Shown here: positions 33,910 to 47,460 of the stretch, in pieces
Layout: every line of letters begins with the position of its first letter
Position numbering within the stretch: position 1 is the first letter of the stretch
DNA from: Tillus elongatus
Taxonomy: Eukaryota > Arthropoda > Insecta > Coleoptera > Cleridae
Length of the DNA stretch: 64,000 nucleotides
Assembly (NCBI GenBank): GCA_964006375.1
Contig: OZ023265.1
Location: 157,794,118 to 157,858,117 of the forward strand
Reading direction: 5' to 3'
Program-made: the position numbers and the translations under genes
The notes under the pieces: model-generated
Told to the model about the DNA's origin: nothing
Database searches by the model: none
What the model saw: the letters and a program-made list of their open reading frames with translations, nothing else

Positions 33910-35230
33910 AAACTCAGTCCCTTTCGGTTGTTCGGTTGTTTACTGATTTATTCATCTAGCTATCTGCTTAACTGTCAGATTAGTTTACACTTCATTATGT
34001 AGTTTCGTACTTACTTCCTTTAGACATTTAAGTTATGGTGATCAGCGTAATCGGCCTGTGGTTGACCATATCCAGTATATCACTCGACCTAAAGAAGGCC
34101 TCTATGATACCAAGCTTCAGAAATGCAGGAGGCTCCCCAGTCTCAATGATTCTATTCAATAAATTAAATTATATTAAATATTCCATTTAATAAATTGATT
34201 AATCACAAACGCACCATTTGCGGATAAAACAGTTAGAGGTTTTGGTACTTTACAAGAATATTTCTGCTACTTAATGAATATAAATTATCATATGTTTTTT
34301 AATAAAATTTAATTTTCACACCATCATTTTTCTATGTCAAGACATTTTTGCAAACATACTTCATACGATCAACAATGAAAATCGAGTTCTGGATGCACAG
34401 ACAAATACAAAATGCCTGAAATAATTCACAGAATGGCTTGTGAAACGTCTCACAGCCTACCTTCTTGTTTTCAGTGAATGCGCAAAGCCTTTTTGTCCCT
34501 TAAAATGCTTCCTATTGCCGTCGAAAATCGTTCCAGCAAACCGTCGTCATCTTATCACGGGACAGCTGAACCGACCGTAACTTCTCAATCAGTTTCCTTT
34601 TTTTATACTAAATCTCACCCTTGCATATGAGGAGCTGAAATCTTTATGCAGGGTAGGGATGAAAGAAAATTTCATTGTAGACGAGAGCTCCTGAAAGCGT
34701 TCTTTAAATTCTAGTAGAAAAAGGTGTACTTATATGAAATAAAATCTGTTATAGAAGCTCTTTTATTGTTAGGGTAACCCAGGTTTGTGGAAAATATTTG
34801 TTAGAGGTAGGAAAATATACTGACTGAATTTAAGCACATCATTCAAGCAATCCCACGTTTAGTTATACAAGGTGCCGCATAGAAAGTGTGTAATTTTTTT
34901 TTATTAAAGAAATATTGGCTTCTCTAATTAGTTTCCAGTAAAACTCAGCAAAGCTGTAGAGCTTTGCAAGCACCACTCGAAACATATTATATTCGCGTTT
35001 CTATCTCAGTGTATTGCAGATTTATAATAAGGCTTCTGCTTTTATAGGAAATTAGCAATTGCAGAATTTTATATTTAGTCATTTTACTTTTATTGTAAAT
35101 GGGCTTAAGTTTTAAATGCAGTTTTTAAAAGCCTTTAAAAAGAGGATGAATTTTTTGGCGACCTTGTTCATTTTCAATGAAGATAGAGGTTTCATTACAG
35201 ATGTTGCAATGAATCATATAACGGCAACGT
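33910..35230. other. unassigned region
   Basis: No gene recognised. A possible mariner-type end (TATACAAGGTGCCGCATAG) lies at about 34866. Confidence 0.45.
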
Positions 35231-35235
35231 AAATA

Positions 35236-35337
35236 ATTAACAAGTGCGTTATGGAAGTGAATTTTCATAAAAATGTGTTTAATAGCAAATATGTCTCTCC
35301 GGTATAACCTATATAATAGAAGCAATGTACCATATTC

Positions 35338-35340
<3 letters not shown>
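35236..35340 (+). repeat. MITE family A left part joined to (AT)n
   Basis: AACAAGTGCGTTATGGAAGTG, about 100 bp of MITE interior, then an (AT)n tract (35341-35412) where the MITE would continue. Confidence 0.72.
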
Positions 35341-35412
<72 letters not shown>

Positions 35413-35415
<3 letters not shown>

Positions 35416-35580
35416 GAACAATCTCTATATAATAACTTAGACTTGCTGTATCTGCTTTCGACCCATACATATGTCATAATTTGGGAATCAATTTTGATAT
35501 AGATTTTTGGCTGCCAAGACATCGTACACACCAAAAGTAAGTTCTTGTTTGTGTTAGGTTTTGTGTGAGTTGTTGGCTTG

Positions 35581-35658
<78 letters not shown>

Positions 35659-35841
35659 CATACATACATACAAGCCAAAAACAACTCACACAAAACCTAA
35701 CACAAACAAAAACTTACTTCTGGTGTGTACGATGTCTTGGCAGCCAAAAATCTATATCAAAATTGATTCCCAAATTATGACATATGTATGGGTCGAAAGC
35801 AGATAAGGCAAGTCTAAATTATTATATAGAGATTGTTCGAA
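35413..35841. mobile_element. foldback element with (AT)n loop
   Basis: Nearly perfect inverted repeat: arms of about 172 bp (35413-35585 and 35655-35841), each containing GACATCGTACACACCA or its complement. Outer ends are TTCGAACAATCTC and GAGATTGTTCGAA, bounded by TA. The loop is an (AT)n tract, 35585-35654. The four apparent frames across it are mirror images of each other and are not genes. Probably a foldback MITE. Confidence 0.85.
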
Positions 35842-35890
35842 TAGTTTAAGGTGTTTGTTGCAAAATTGTTGCTAATTTTAACAATATTAC

Positions 35891-36230
35891 GTGCGTTTTG
35901 TTTCTTTAACGTCGGCCTATATCCGCGACTATGGCCAATCACCGACGCCAGGGAGCAGTTTCACCTTACTATTCTGGAAATTTTGACGAACCCCCGCCTT
36001 TCTGTAAGGAGGGTAGAGATCTTTAACGTGCCCAACATCGCATGGACACGGGACCGACGGCTTTACGCCCCCTCTGAAGGGCGGAACGTGCAGACATTCA
36101 ACTTGCTCATATACAATGCCAGAACCTCGTTTGATGTTAATTTTACAGTTTGTACTGAAAAAGTACCCCGGGATCGAACCCATTACCCTTCGGTTCAGAG
36201 GCACACGTTCTTACCCCTGAACCACCGAGG
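35891..36230 (-). mobile_element. tRNA-derived SINE, family S, copy 6
   Basis: Minus orientation, full length and the cleanest copy: head complement GAACCACCGAGG at 36230, box B complement GGATCGAACCC at 36170, tail complement TTTTGTTTCTTTAACGTCGG at 35896. Confidence 0.88.
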
Positions 36231-36239
36231 TTATCTTAA

Positions 36240-37660
36240 CAATATTAAAAAGTGAAAGTTATATCAAGGAGAGAAAAAGACTGCATAAAAATGATATAAC
36301 GTAGTGTGGGTAAATAAAAATGTATGACTAGTTTTTAGGTAGTTCAAAGTGTTATTGTTTACTAGCCTTAAGAATATTGTTTGATAGTTTTTAAGAATTT
36401 GAAGATGTAAGAGTGTTGTATGTAACTTTAAGAAATGTCATGTCGTAACCTAGATATAAGATCAGCTGTTTTATTTTATTTTAGGACAAATGTCAAACTG
36501 ACACATAAAATTATAGTATAGGTTAACAGATAAGAACCACATGTCAAACTGACAGAAAATGTAAAATGTAGGTTAACTTATCTGTCAGGGAACAACAATG
36601 AGAAATTATGTATCCCGGGAAATAATGTACAGGATGATGATTGTAGCAATTTGTTATGATTTTTGTTTGGAAGAAGGCCGAAAGAGCAGTTCGTTTTAGT
36701 TAGTTACGCTGATTATGGAAAAAAAAAAGATTGGAAAATTTTGATAAAATTATTAAATGGGAATTTTTCGTAGTGAGAAAATAGTTTGAAAATTTTTTAT
36801 AAAAGGGATTTGAAAAGAAATTTATTAGAAAGAGGGAATTTTCGGAAAATCAGATTGAAATTGTGATTAAAAATTGATGGATGGAATTTTTTTTGGTTGA
36901 AGAAAAACAGGCGTCACTGGTCATACAGACAACGTGCAATTTCAGAGCAGGGCAACTTTACAGGCGATAAAAAACTAAGTGAGTAATAAGACTTACCTAA
37001 TTTATGTGATACATCTGCAACTTCAGGAGAGTGTGGCAAAGGTCAATTAAGACTTTATAAAGCAGACATAAAAACGTGAGGCCGATACATTCAAGTAATC
37101 ATATTTGTTTTACCTTCTGCTATCAATAATATTGAGGTGTGTGTAGAGACATCTCTCAGCCGTAACGTCCATTAAGCGCATCATCGCCTAACCGAGAAAT
37201 CATCTACTGACTACGCGTATAAACTATACATTGAATCCCTAGGCCAAGCAGATGCCAGTAGATGTCGTTCTTTTTTAGTTCATAGTTCGAAAACATTTTT
37301 GTTTATATATGTATAACTAATTTTAAAAATTTTAAGCAAGAAATACAGGCCTACACTTTTGGGGGGTATCATAAGAAGGAGCTCTAAATTAAACAAAAAT
37401 ACATTGAAAATAGTAAGTAGCATTAGAATTTTGTCATTTGTTCTTTAATTGTAATAAACATTCAAGTTTGGTGATCATTCGAAACCTTTGCCTTATTTTT
37501 TTTCTTTATACATATGTGAGTATTTGGGAGGGAAGAACTGAAATCAGATAGGGAAATATGTTACAAAATTTAAAAAGAAACAAACATATTTCGGACTTAT
37601 AAACAACATATTCAGTGTTTTAAAGATCTAACTATACTTTTGGAAATAATAATAAAAATT
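36240..37660. other. unassigned region with a short tandem duplication
   Basis: 36489-36588 holds two ~51 bp copies built on ATGTCAAACTGACA ... TAGGTTAAC. The remainder is AT-rich with no recognised gene or element. Confidence 0.5.
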
Positions 37661-37710
37661 TTGATAGGACTTGAACCCACTAGCATAATAAGCATAACAA
37701 CATTTTAGCC

Positions 37711-37835
37711 GACCATGGAAATGGTTCCATAGGCCCTAATTCGTGCTCATTTGAAGAAATTTTCCGAAAGTCTCACCATCGATACCTCCCTATTAGTGAA
37801 TTTTCTTAATGAAAATTCACTAAAAATTATGTTTT
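37711..37835 (-). repeat. family B fragment
   Basis: Complement of the left block: CCATAGGCCCTAATTCGTGC, CTCACCATCGATACCTC, then AATGAAAATTCACT. Confidence 0.7.
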
Positions 37836-37839
37836 TTCG

Positions 37840-38450
37840 TGCTTTTGTGTAAGCTTTAATATTTAAATTTAAATGTTCTGGCGTAATATATAATTGGTTT
37901 GTTACGATTTCAACGATTTTAAAATTTTAAATTGGCTTCCATACCAAAACTTTTTAATTAGCTTCACACGTTTTCATGTATATTATTTGTGCTGTAATGT
38001 AGATTTATGCAACAAAACACTAAAGCTTTGCAAAGAGACACAAGTATCATATCAAAAGCTTTTGCAAGGCCCTCTTCATTAAGCCATGCTTTTTATTTTA
38101 CATTTTATATATACGGACATAAACCACTCGCTTATTTGGCTACATATTCGCTTTAATTAGTAGCGGTTTATATATTTTTTATGATTTTCACTAGAAAATT
38201 CTACCAGCTTTATACGTAGGTAGCTTTGATGGAAACATATGAATCACACTTAACACATCGTTGAGTAAACTTACAAAATTCACTACAAGTATTCACTATT
38301 GCTATCATCACAGTCTAAATTCAAGGTCGCCTTGTAATCGCATTCGTCACCTTCCTCCGGTAATTCTTTAAATTTCGCTCCAGCTTCCGCCCTATATCCA
38401 TACAACTAGATTTTTGAGAATCTTTTCTTGGTCAGGCTCTTTCCATTTTA
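37840..38450. other. unassigned AT-rich region
   Basis: Nothing recognised. Confidence 0.5.
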
Positions 38451-38487
38451 GCGAGTTTATAAAAAATCTCTAATGAGGAGATCTGTG

Positions 38488-38494
<7 letters not shown>

Positions 38495-38563
<69 letters not shown>
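38495..38563. repeat. (AT)n microsatellite
   Basis: Follows a short family B remnant (CTAATGAGGAGATC at 38469) and precedes the PLE fragment by ~45 bp. Confidence 0.95.
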
Positions 38564-38564
<1 letters not shown>

Positions 38565-38607
38565 TCAAAAAACTGTGGGAAAGCCGTCAGTTGCAAAATA
38601 AAACTCT

Positions 38608-39118
38608 TTATTAAAAGCCGAACATTCGGAAAAATTTATTCCATTCTCAAGGCTACAACATGGAAAGAAAAGCTTACAATTTATATAGGAAAAATTGAAA
38701 AATTTAAAATACTTACATATAACGTGAATTTTACTATGACTAATTATGCAATAACAAACATGAAAAAACCTTTATTTAAATTTGATTGAAGTCGAAAAGT
38801 GCCAAACTGACATATAAGCTAACTATTGTTTATTTGAATTTGTTTTTTGTTTTTGTCTAGGAAATATAAGTAGGGGTAGTGATTTCTAAAATTATTACGT
38901 TTCTTTAAGTTTATTAAATTGTCGTTAAGAGTAATTTCAAATTCTTCTAAACACATTCTTTTATTACTTAAGGTTTCACAGTGTATAATATAAGCATTAC
39001 TAAAATTTATATTGTGGCCAATGTCGAGATTATGTTCAGACAGAGCGCAAGTTCCTTTTTGGAAACGTATGTCACTTTTGTGCTGTGTTAATCTAAAAAA
39101 GAACTTGCCTGCTCGCAT
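38608..39118 (-). mobile_element. second Penelope-like element fragment
   Basis: Minus-strand frame 39118-38819 (99 codons) is the C-terminal part of a GIY-YIG domain: FRLTQHKSDIRFQKGTCALS, EHNLDIGHNI, NKRMCLEEFEI. The catalytic Glu region is EEFEI; the GIY-YIG strands themselves are missing because a MITE family A end begins at 39121. It is clearly diverged from the copy at 25422. About 165 bp downstream of the stop is a hammerhead-like relic (38617-38653). Confidence 0.8.
38617..38653 (-). ncRNA. hammerhead-like relic, PLE 3' region
   Basis: Minus strand: GCC/GGC stem I, TTGAGAA core (C3 and G8 altered), stem II GGAA/TTCC, GAATGTTC in place of GAAACGTC. Recognisable by position and symmetry, not expected to cleave. 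Confidence 0.4.
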
Positions 39119-39120
39119 TT

Positions 39121-39176
39121 GCTATTAAAAACATTTTTATGGAAATTCACTTCCATAACACACTTGCTGCATCCAG
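39121..39176 (+). repeat. MITE family A right end
   Basis: TTCACTTCCATAACACACTT followed by GCTGCATCCAG. Confidence 0.75.
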
Positions 39177-39192
39177 ACTTTTGAAAAATGTT

Positions 39193-39356
39193 TATATATT
39201 TTCAAACAATAAAGTTATTTCGATGAAATATGGTCCATTGTTTCTACTATATAGGCAAGCAATTTTGATGCCTGCTTTCATCAAAGAAAGATATTTGCTA
39301 TTAAAAACATGCTTATGAAAATTCGCTGCTATAACGCACTTGCTGCGTCCAGACTC
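39193..39356 (+). repeat. MITE family A right half
   Basis: About 160 bp of interior plus the end TAACGCACTTGCTGCGTCCAG. Confidence 0.8.
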
Positions 39357-39664
39357 TTTATGTACGTGTAATTCAAATAATGTCACAAAATGATGGTGTG
39401 CCAGTATTTGTAGTGAATTATTGTAGGAAAAAATTGATTATGTGATGTGTAATGTATATCCTAACAATAAAACAGGTCAATGTCACCTAAATGACACAGG
39501 AACGTTTACAGGTTAACAATAAAAATAACATAACGCATACAATCATATAACAATTAAGAAAAAAATTTCTTAAATAAGACATTAAAGCAAAACATTATTA
39601 ATTATAAAACATACACTAACGTTCAAAAGAAAAGTAGCAGAATACAGATCTAAATCCAATATTG

Positions 39665-40071
39665 TTTAAGTGAATTTTCTTTTTAAAAAATCACTAATGA
39701 GGAGATGCCGACTCTTGAATTTAGAAAAAAAAATTCAAATAAGCGCGATACTTAGTTCTCGGGTTAAACTGCGTCCAAAATTTTTGAAAATTCGACGTTA
39801 CGACTCCTGTTTTGGAGGCCTAAGAGAGATCTAGGGTTGAACACACTGAGTCCCTAGAGACGATTTCCGGCGAGATTTGGAGAGTATGCAGATTGAGGCC
39901 CTGTTATCGAGCTACAACAACCCGTCACAAGATTGTCCACCGCTCCAGGAGTAGGCAGATTAAGGCCTTAGAGTTCATGCCCTTACATATTTTCTTTACC
40001 TGTTGAAAACGGCTCCAAAAGAGGAGCAGCAAATTCTGGACGCGGTTCAACCCGAGAACCAAGTATGCTTC

Positions 40072-40133
<62 letters not shown>

Positions 40134-40740
40134 TGTATTTATGTGTCACACCGATAACTCATGAAATAAGGGACCGTTTCTGAGTAACTTACTTTTACAA
40201 GCGGCTGAGATAAGTTCGTTACCCAGGAAGATTGGCCCAGGTTTTCCCCACAAATGTTGTGTTTTCTTTCGAAAAGAATTTATATCTTCGCAAATAACAA
40301 ACGAAGGGCAACCAAATTTGGTACGCTTGTTTCCATTATAATTGGTAAACAATGTGCCAAAACTTAGATCTGTAAGCTTAAAGACAAACAAGTTATGGGC
40401 ATTTAAAGAATAAAAAATGGGGTTTTCCTCAAAATGTCAAAGTCGCGATTTAAAACGTCAAAATTGGCAACATTTAGGCAAAGAACCTGTAGCAAATACG
40501 GATTATGTAAAGAATATGTCGCAAGAAGAGTGTTCGGCAAACCCTTAACTTTCAGCCTCAACCGTCATTGTCCTTCCTTTTACTAAAATGTTTCCAGAAT
40601 TTTCATTTCAAATAGACCCTTCTTCTGATGCTTTTGCGGTAGTTTTAGTTAAGTTTATGGTTTAATGGTATATACTTTTTTATATAATTTTCGTAGAAAT
40701 AAATCGTTAATGAGGAAAGACTTTTGAATTTTAAAAAGAA
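39665..40740 (+). mobile_element. family B element, copy 4, containing a PLE terminal segment
   Basis: Left block TCACTAATGAGGAGATGCC at 39695 and, after the insertion 39762-40066, (AT)n at 40076-40131, CCGATAACTCATGAAATAA, and the right half through 40740. Confidence 0.72.
39762..40066 (+). mobile_element. PLE terminal segment with inverted 55 bp ends
   Basis: Ends TTCTCGGGTTAAACTGCGTC (39766) and GACGCGGTTCAACCCGAGAA (40043) are inverted. The interior (CTAGGGTTGAACACACTGAG ... CTTTACCTGTTGAAAACGG) is the same sequence as the minus strand of 43876-44260. The left arm keeps a hammerhead-like motif on the minus strand (about 39787-39812), the right arm has lost ~16 nt including GAAACGTC. Confidence 0.7.
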
Positions 40741-40750
40741 CGGCCCCCTA

Positions 40751-40840
<90 letters not shown>

Positions 40841-41596
40841 GTGTGTGTGTGTATTACACCGATAACTCAAAAAAAAAAAAGAATTGGCTGATTTTGTTCA
40901 AACTTCGTGAGTACCTGCCTTTTACAAGTGGCTTGGGCAAGTTCGTTACCCAGGAAAGTCGAGCTGAAAATTTTGCGTATTCTTTTGGAAAAATTTTATA
41001 GCTCCGGAAATAACAAAGTAATGGCAACCAAATTTGTTACGCAGGTTTATATCGTTACAAAAAATTAAGTACCAAAATTTAGATCTGTAAGTTAAAAGAC
41101 AAAACTTATAGGCATTTAAAGAAAACAAATTTGGTGTTTTCCGAAAACCGTCAAAGTCGCGATTTAAAACGTCAAAATTGGCAACATTCAGGCAAAAAAC
41201 CTGAAACTAATATGGATTATCTAAAGAAAATGTCACAAGAAGAGTATTTTACAATCCCTGAGGTCTCAGCTTCAACCGCCATTGTCCTTTATTTTCTGAA
41301 AATATTTTTTTTGGAATATCTTTTTAGCTATAGAGTTTATCGTTTAATGGTATATAATTTTTGGCGAATTTTCGTAAAAATCAATAAAGCTCAATATATC
41401 CGTTATTATAGAAGATACAAAAAAAAACTTGTATACTCTTATTATACGGTGTCTTGAGCTACATCTTAAAAAATATTTCTACAATCACAGGCTGGTCCAT
41501 CAATCGTTGGTGATACAAATTTTCTTTTTTTTAATCGAACACGCTCAATTTGTGAATTTTCCATCGAAATATAATTCACGTTTGCAAGAAAAGAAA
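40700..41596 (+). mobile_element. family B element, copy 5
   Basis: (AT)n at 40755-40836, then CCGATAACTCAAAAAAAA, AACGTCAAAGTCGCGATTTA, TAAAGCTCAATATATCCG. It runs into a MITE family A copy at 41597, as copy 1 does. Confidence 0.75.
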
Positions 41597-41880
41597 TTTT
41601 GGCCTCAGCATGTACGTCATAGTAGCGAATTTTTATTAAATGCTTCAAATTTGAATAGCTTAACTTGCTACTAACCTATAAGGTTCGTTGGCCGGGAGAC
41701 CAGTTTTCTCGGGAACATTTTTAGGTTTATTTTTGGAAAATTTGTGTACCTTTTCAAACAACAAAGTTATTTTAAAGAAATATGGTACATTGTTTCACCT
41801 ATACAGGTTATACTAGTAAGCAAATGCCTACTTTGTTTAAAGAAAACACGTACTCTTATAAACATTTTTATTTCGTAAAT
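41597..41880 (+). mobile_element. MITE family A, right end missing
   Basis: Diverged left end (CCTCAGCATGTACGTCATAG) and interior to about 41870. Confidence 0.72.
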
Positions 41881-41884
41881 AATT

Positions 41885-43530
41885 TTGAACTTAGGTTTTC
41901 TCCTTTTCTACCCGTGAGTTAAGTAAGGACTTTCTAAATGAAACTAGAAACATGCAAGACTGAAAAAGTGTATTAAGACGAAGCAAAAGCATATTGTGTT
42001 CTATTTGAAATTATTGAGTTATGAATAGAATAAATGGCTCTAATTAAACATTTGTTATAAAATGCTCTGCATAAGTTCATGAAAGCATTAACTGAGCTTT
42101 ACTTATCCTCAGCCTCCTCGTAAAGGCAGAATGTCAAACCTTGGTCAATAGCGCAAATACTTAATGATTCTGATTTTATTGAACACATTTTGAAAATTTC
42201 TGAAAAATATAAATTACTCGAGAACGTCGCATTTTTGACAGATGACGCTTTTGCGACATTACAACATCAATTTTCTATAAACCTAAGAACTAAATGTTGC
42301 TATATTTGTAGATAGGGTAAGTCTCTTCAAAATAAACTTGTACTACAAATTTTGTTAAAGTTATACAGAAGATTTCCAGAAAGAAACTTAATTAATATTT
42401 AGAAAAGTAAAGTATGTGTCAAAAAACGTAGCAGTTATTTTTCTTTATTAGTCGCCAGTATGATTTTGTTTTAGTCAACCTAATCAAACCGGGTTTTTCA
42501 ATATCAACAATATCAAAATTATAATTTCAGATTCAAAGGTGACTTATTTAGGCGTTTTAAACAAAAATGAGATCTTGTTCAAAACGTATGAAATCTGTGT
42601 ACCATGGTTTCTTCAAATGTCAAAATAAAGCATAGAAAACCATACGTTCATATATCTAGATTCGATAGGGTAACCCTCTGCTTAGGAGGCAAGCTCGGTG
42701 CCCCCTGCCCCATCTAGTCACATGTCAACTAAGGTTTTAATTGCGTAATACTTTAAATCGGCTTCATGCCCGGGATATTATATTCAAAATATACGTAACA
42801 ATTAAAGAATTAGTCGAATTACTATTGAAACCCGTACCACGACTATTTCGGTCTTATATGTGGTCTTACGTTTAAGTTTAAAGATAAAAGAAACTATTTT
42901 AGAATAATTTCTATAAAGACTTGGCTTGATTTTGGTTATAGTACTACTATATTATGCGACAGCATAATATATCTATAGTCTATGCTGCGCTACAACTGTA
43001 TTTGTGGCCGTTAATAAAGCTACAAATATAGTGTATTTTAATAATTGATTAATTTCCCAGTCAAATAACAATCACTTGGGAAATTTTTAATTTCATGTCA
43101 TCTGTATTTTTGCATAATTGCGGCTGAGATTTCATGATTGCTGGTTGGAGTAGTATGGTTTATGCCTGTTGTACAAATCAATCTACGTGTGTCAGTTAAC
43201 TACTCTGTCTGTCAGCCATTTAACTTTAACCACTAAGTCGCTTCAATGCATATCTTTGGGATTTCATATTTAATTTGGAAAAACTCTATATATTGTGTAC
43301 CAAATTACTTAAAATTCGAAACATAGGTTTATTTACACTATTTCTAGCTACATGCAAAGTATCATTGCAGTTACTCTGATACTTACAAAAATATAGCGTT
43401 TTTTTAAGTTTTCCCCGATTTTCCGCCGGAAAAACTTGAGTATAAAGGCTAATCAACGAACTCGACCTCCGTTTTCGCGGAACCAAGTTTCTTGCCAAGT
43501 TTTACTGTAATCAGTTTAGTATTTTTTGAG
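41885..43530. other. unassigned AT-rich region
   Basis: Longest stretch (about 1.6 kb) without a recognisable element. Scattered frames are short. The end (43380-43530) has a family B-like TTTTCCGCCGGAAAAACTTG block before the (AT)n tract. Confidence 0.5.
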
Positions 43531-43863
<333 letters not shown>

Positions 43864-43910
43864 AGACATTCTTTGTTCTCGGGTTAAACCGCGTCCAGAA
43901 TTTATGGAAA

Positions 43911-43950
43911 CTCGACGTTTCGGCTCCTGTTTTGGAGCCATTTTCAAGAG
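43911..43950 (-). ncRNA. hammerhead-like motif with altered core
   Basis: Minus strand: CTC/GAG stem I; TTGAAAA in place of CUGANGA (C3 to U, G8 to A); extra T; strong 6 bp stem II GGCTCC/GGAGCC; GAA; palindromic ACGT stem III; GTC cleavage triplet. The fold is kept, the catalytic core is not. Confidence 0.5.
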
Positions 43951-44160
43951 GTAAAGGAAATATGTAAGGACACTTTAAGGCCTCAATCTGCCTACTCCTT
44001 AGAGTGGTGGACAAAAGTGGGTAAAGGAAATATGTAAGGACACTCTAAGGCCTCAATCTGCCTACTCCTTAGAGTGGTGGACAAAGGTAGGTAAAGGAGA
44101 TATGTAAGGACACTCTAAGGCCTCAATCTGCCTACTCCTTAGAGCGGTGAATAAAGGTAG
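43951..44160. repeat. three tandem copies of a 70 bp unit
   Basis: GTAAAGGA(A/G)ATATGTAAGG starts at 43951, 44021 and 44091, so the period is exactly 70 bp, with only a few substitutions. A diverged half unit (GGCCTCAATCTGCCTACTCC) follows at 44187. Confidence 0.93.
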
Positions 44161-44460
44161 GTTGGGTTGTTGTAGCTCGATTACGGGGCCTCAATCTGCC
44201 TACTCCCCAAACCTCGCTGGAGATCGTCTGTGAGGTCTCAGTGTGTTCAACCCTAGGCCTCAGAGAGAGCTGGTAGTTCGTTGCAAGTCTTGTCTTATAT
44301 AAGTCGTTCCGTCTACCTGTTTCGTCATCCGTGAAAGTAGTGGGGTCACCGTCAATTAAGTGGGGGGCATTGGTCACGGTATTTAGAGGATGATGAAGAG
44401 GATCACCGGCATTTGTTGAGGCAGATAATGATGCAAGTGATAGTGACCCCACGGACCTTG

Positions 44461-44571
44461 GTTTTGGATTCTAGGTACCCAAATTCGCGCTCATCTGAAG
44501 AAATTTCTTCAAGTGCTTTTCATTCTGACCCCTCTATTAGCGAATTTTTCCTAATGAAAATTCGTTAAAAT
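44461..44571 (-). repeat. family B fragment
   Basis: Complement of the left block, from GATTCTAGGTACCCAAATTC to AATGAAAATTCGTTAAA. Confidence 0.7.
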
Positions 44572-44574
44572 GCA

Positions 44575-45415
44575 GAGCTTATCTGCAGGCTTAGGAAAAT
44601 GCTAGCTGAGGGGGTCATTATGTGCTAATGACTGATCAGAAACACAGCCAGTAATACTAAGCACACATACTAAAAGTCGAGCTAAATTTTATTTCAGTCC
44701 CTATACACATCGTTTCTTTTGAATTCATTTTTTCATAAGTATCTTAGATGCTATAAGATTTGAAATTTTCAATTCAGCTACTGAAATAATATGACAGCTT
44801 GCCTGATTCTCTCGTCTGTAGTTTAGCAGAGTCGAAGCAAACGTAAACACTGCAGATACAGATTTGGGAGGTCCCAGAGCGCTAACTTAGTGATAGACAA
44901 TATCTCAGCATTCTCGGCTAGTGTCATTTATCACGGTTGAGCAAAAGCCCAACCTTCCTGGATGTCTTCAGCTAGTGCTCTGCCCGAATTATGCTCACGG
45001 CTCCGAGATAATTCACTTACCTAACTGACGTCCTAATCTGTGCTGGGACTGCCACCTTCCAGCGAATTCTGTGGCCTGGAATTATGCTCGTTCTCTCCAG
45101 GGGATAGATATGTAAGATATGGCTGGAATCCACAGGGGTGGACGTTACCTATACTTGAGTATGATTAATTCCGGTTGTAGACAGTGAATCATATCCGGTA
45201 TTTACTGAAAGTGCACGGTAACAAATTACATGTGAATTACTGCTGAACAAGCCATAAATCAAACAAGATAAAATTTACCGCTAATTCAGAAAAGAATGTA
45301 AATTCACTGACGCACAGCATTTTCTAAAATATGGTGTTTTAATAAGAACCAACGCGTTTTTCATTTTATATGTATATCCTATAAAAGACATTGATGGTAC
45401 AGTCTAGACGTCATC
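44575..45415. other. unassigned region, moderately GC-richer at 44820-45180
   Basis: No domain or family recognised; the composition change at 44820-45180 may mark a decayed element. Confidence 0.45.
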
Positions 45416-45418
45416 AAG

Positions 45419-45419
<1 letters not shown>

Positions 45420-45510
<91 letters not shown>
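45420..45510. repeat. (AT)n microsatellite
   Basis: About 90 bp of TA followed by a short (GT)n run. Confidence 0.97.
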
Positions 45511-45512
<2 letters not shown>

Positions 45513-45899
45513 GTGTGTGTGTATACGGTTAGTAAAAAGCATGGAAAGGCACATGTATTTTCTGAAAAAACAATTTAAAAAAAATTAAAGACATTGCGCT
45601 CGAAGGTACTCACAAGTTTCACCCTGCTCAAATCCCAAACTAAGTCGTTTGGCAGAAAAGAGAAAAATTTGTTAGTTGATAATGAAATGCTCCAATTTTC
45701 ACATCGTAGCCGAATGACTTGAACTGATCTTGCTTTTTTTATGATGGTACTATAAAGTACCTTTGGGTGTCAAAACATCACTATCCAATTTAAAGTATTT
45801 TCAAAAAATAGAGAAGTAAAGAGCATTAGAAAGAAATATTTTAAAGGAAGAAGGAAGGAAATATTTATTTTAGATAACTACTTCATCTACTTCAACTCT

Positions 45900-47030
<1,131 letters not shown>

Positions 47031-47034
47031 TTGA

Positions 47035-47455
47035 GTTTTTGCCACGACAACCAAATTTTTTTAATCTGTAGTTGGTTGTATTACGCCCTGATTGACTAAC
47101 CGGCTGTTAGGTAATTAATCGAGCTTTGTGAAACTGGGAATATCTTATCTACTTCTATTATAAATAAATGCGAATTGGCCATTGAATATATCCAAAATTG
47201 ATCAAACTTTTTTTGGCTTTGTTTTGCGTTGCCATTTAGGTGCAGAAACTTAGCAATTTTGTAGAGACCTATTTATTGGCATACTTGCTGATATTATAGA
47301 TACGTTCGTGTTTTTAGATAATGACCAACAGCTGTAATTACTTGGTAGTACATGATAACTTATTACAACATTAATTCCAAGGAAAATTAATAGTTCTTCT
47401 TTATCTGGTCAATTATTTGGCCTTGCACTGTTCCTAATAATTCAAGAAATACTTC
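47035..47455. other. unassigned AT-rich spacer between two piggyBac copies
   Basis: No terminal repeat or promoter recognised. Confidence 0.5.
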
Positions 47456-47460
47456 AACAC

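Larger units (their letters stand above)
43876..44460 (-). mobile_element. PLE terminal segment with tandem 70 bp repeats
   Basis: Read on the minus strand: a region with an open frame (44452-44132), GGGTTGAACACACTGAGAC, GAGTAGGCAGATTGAGGC, three tandem 70 bp units, then a hammerhead-like motif and GACGCGGTTTAACCCGAGAA at the end. The same end structure occurs at 39762-40066. The 106-codon frame has no domain I recognise and ends in the repeats (QPTFIHRSKE). Confidence 0.68.

Noticed and set aside
34430..34470. GTGAAACGTC near 34440 as another hammerhead
   Set aside because: No CUGANGA block at the right distance with pairing stems; GAAA is part of the only possible stem.
37660..37712. Possible tRNA gene (GGGTTCAAGTCCT on the minus strand)
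   Set aside because: Only a box B-like sequence; no acceptor stem, D-arm or box A at the right distance before family B sequence begins.
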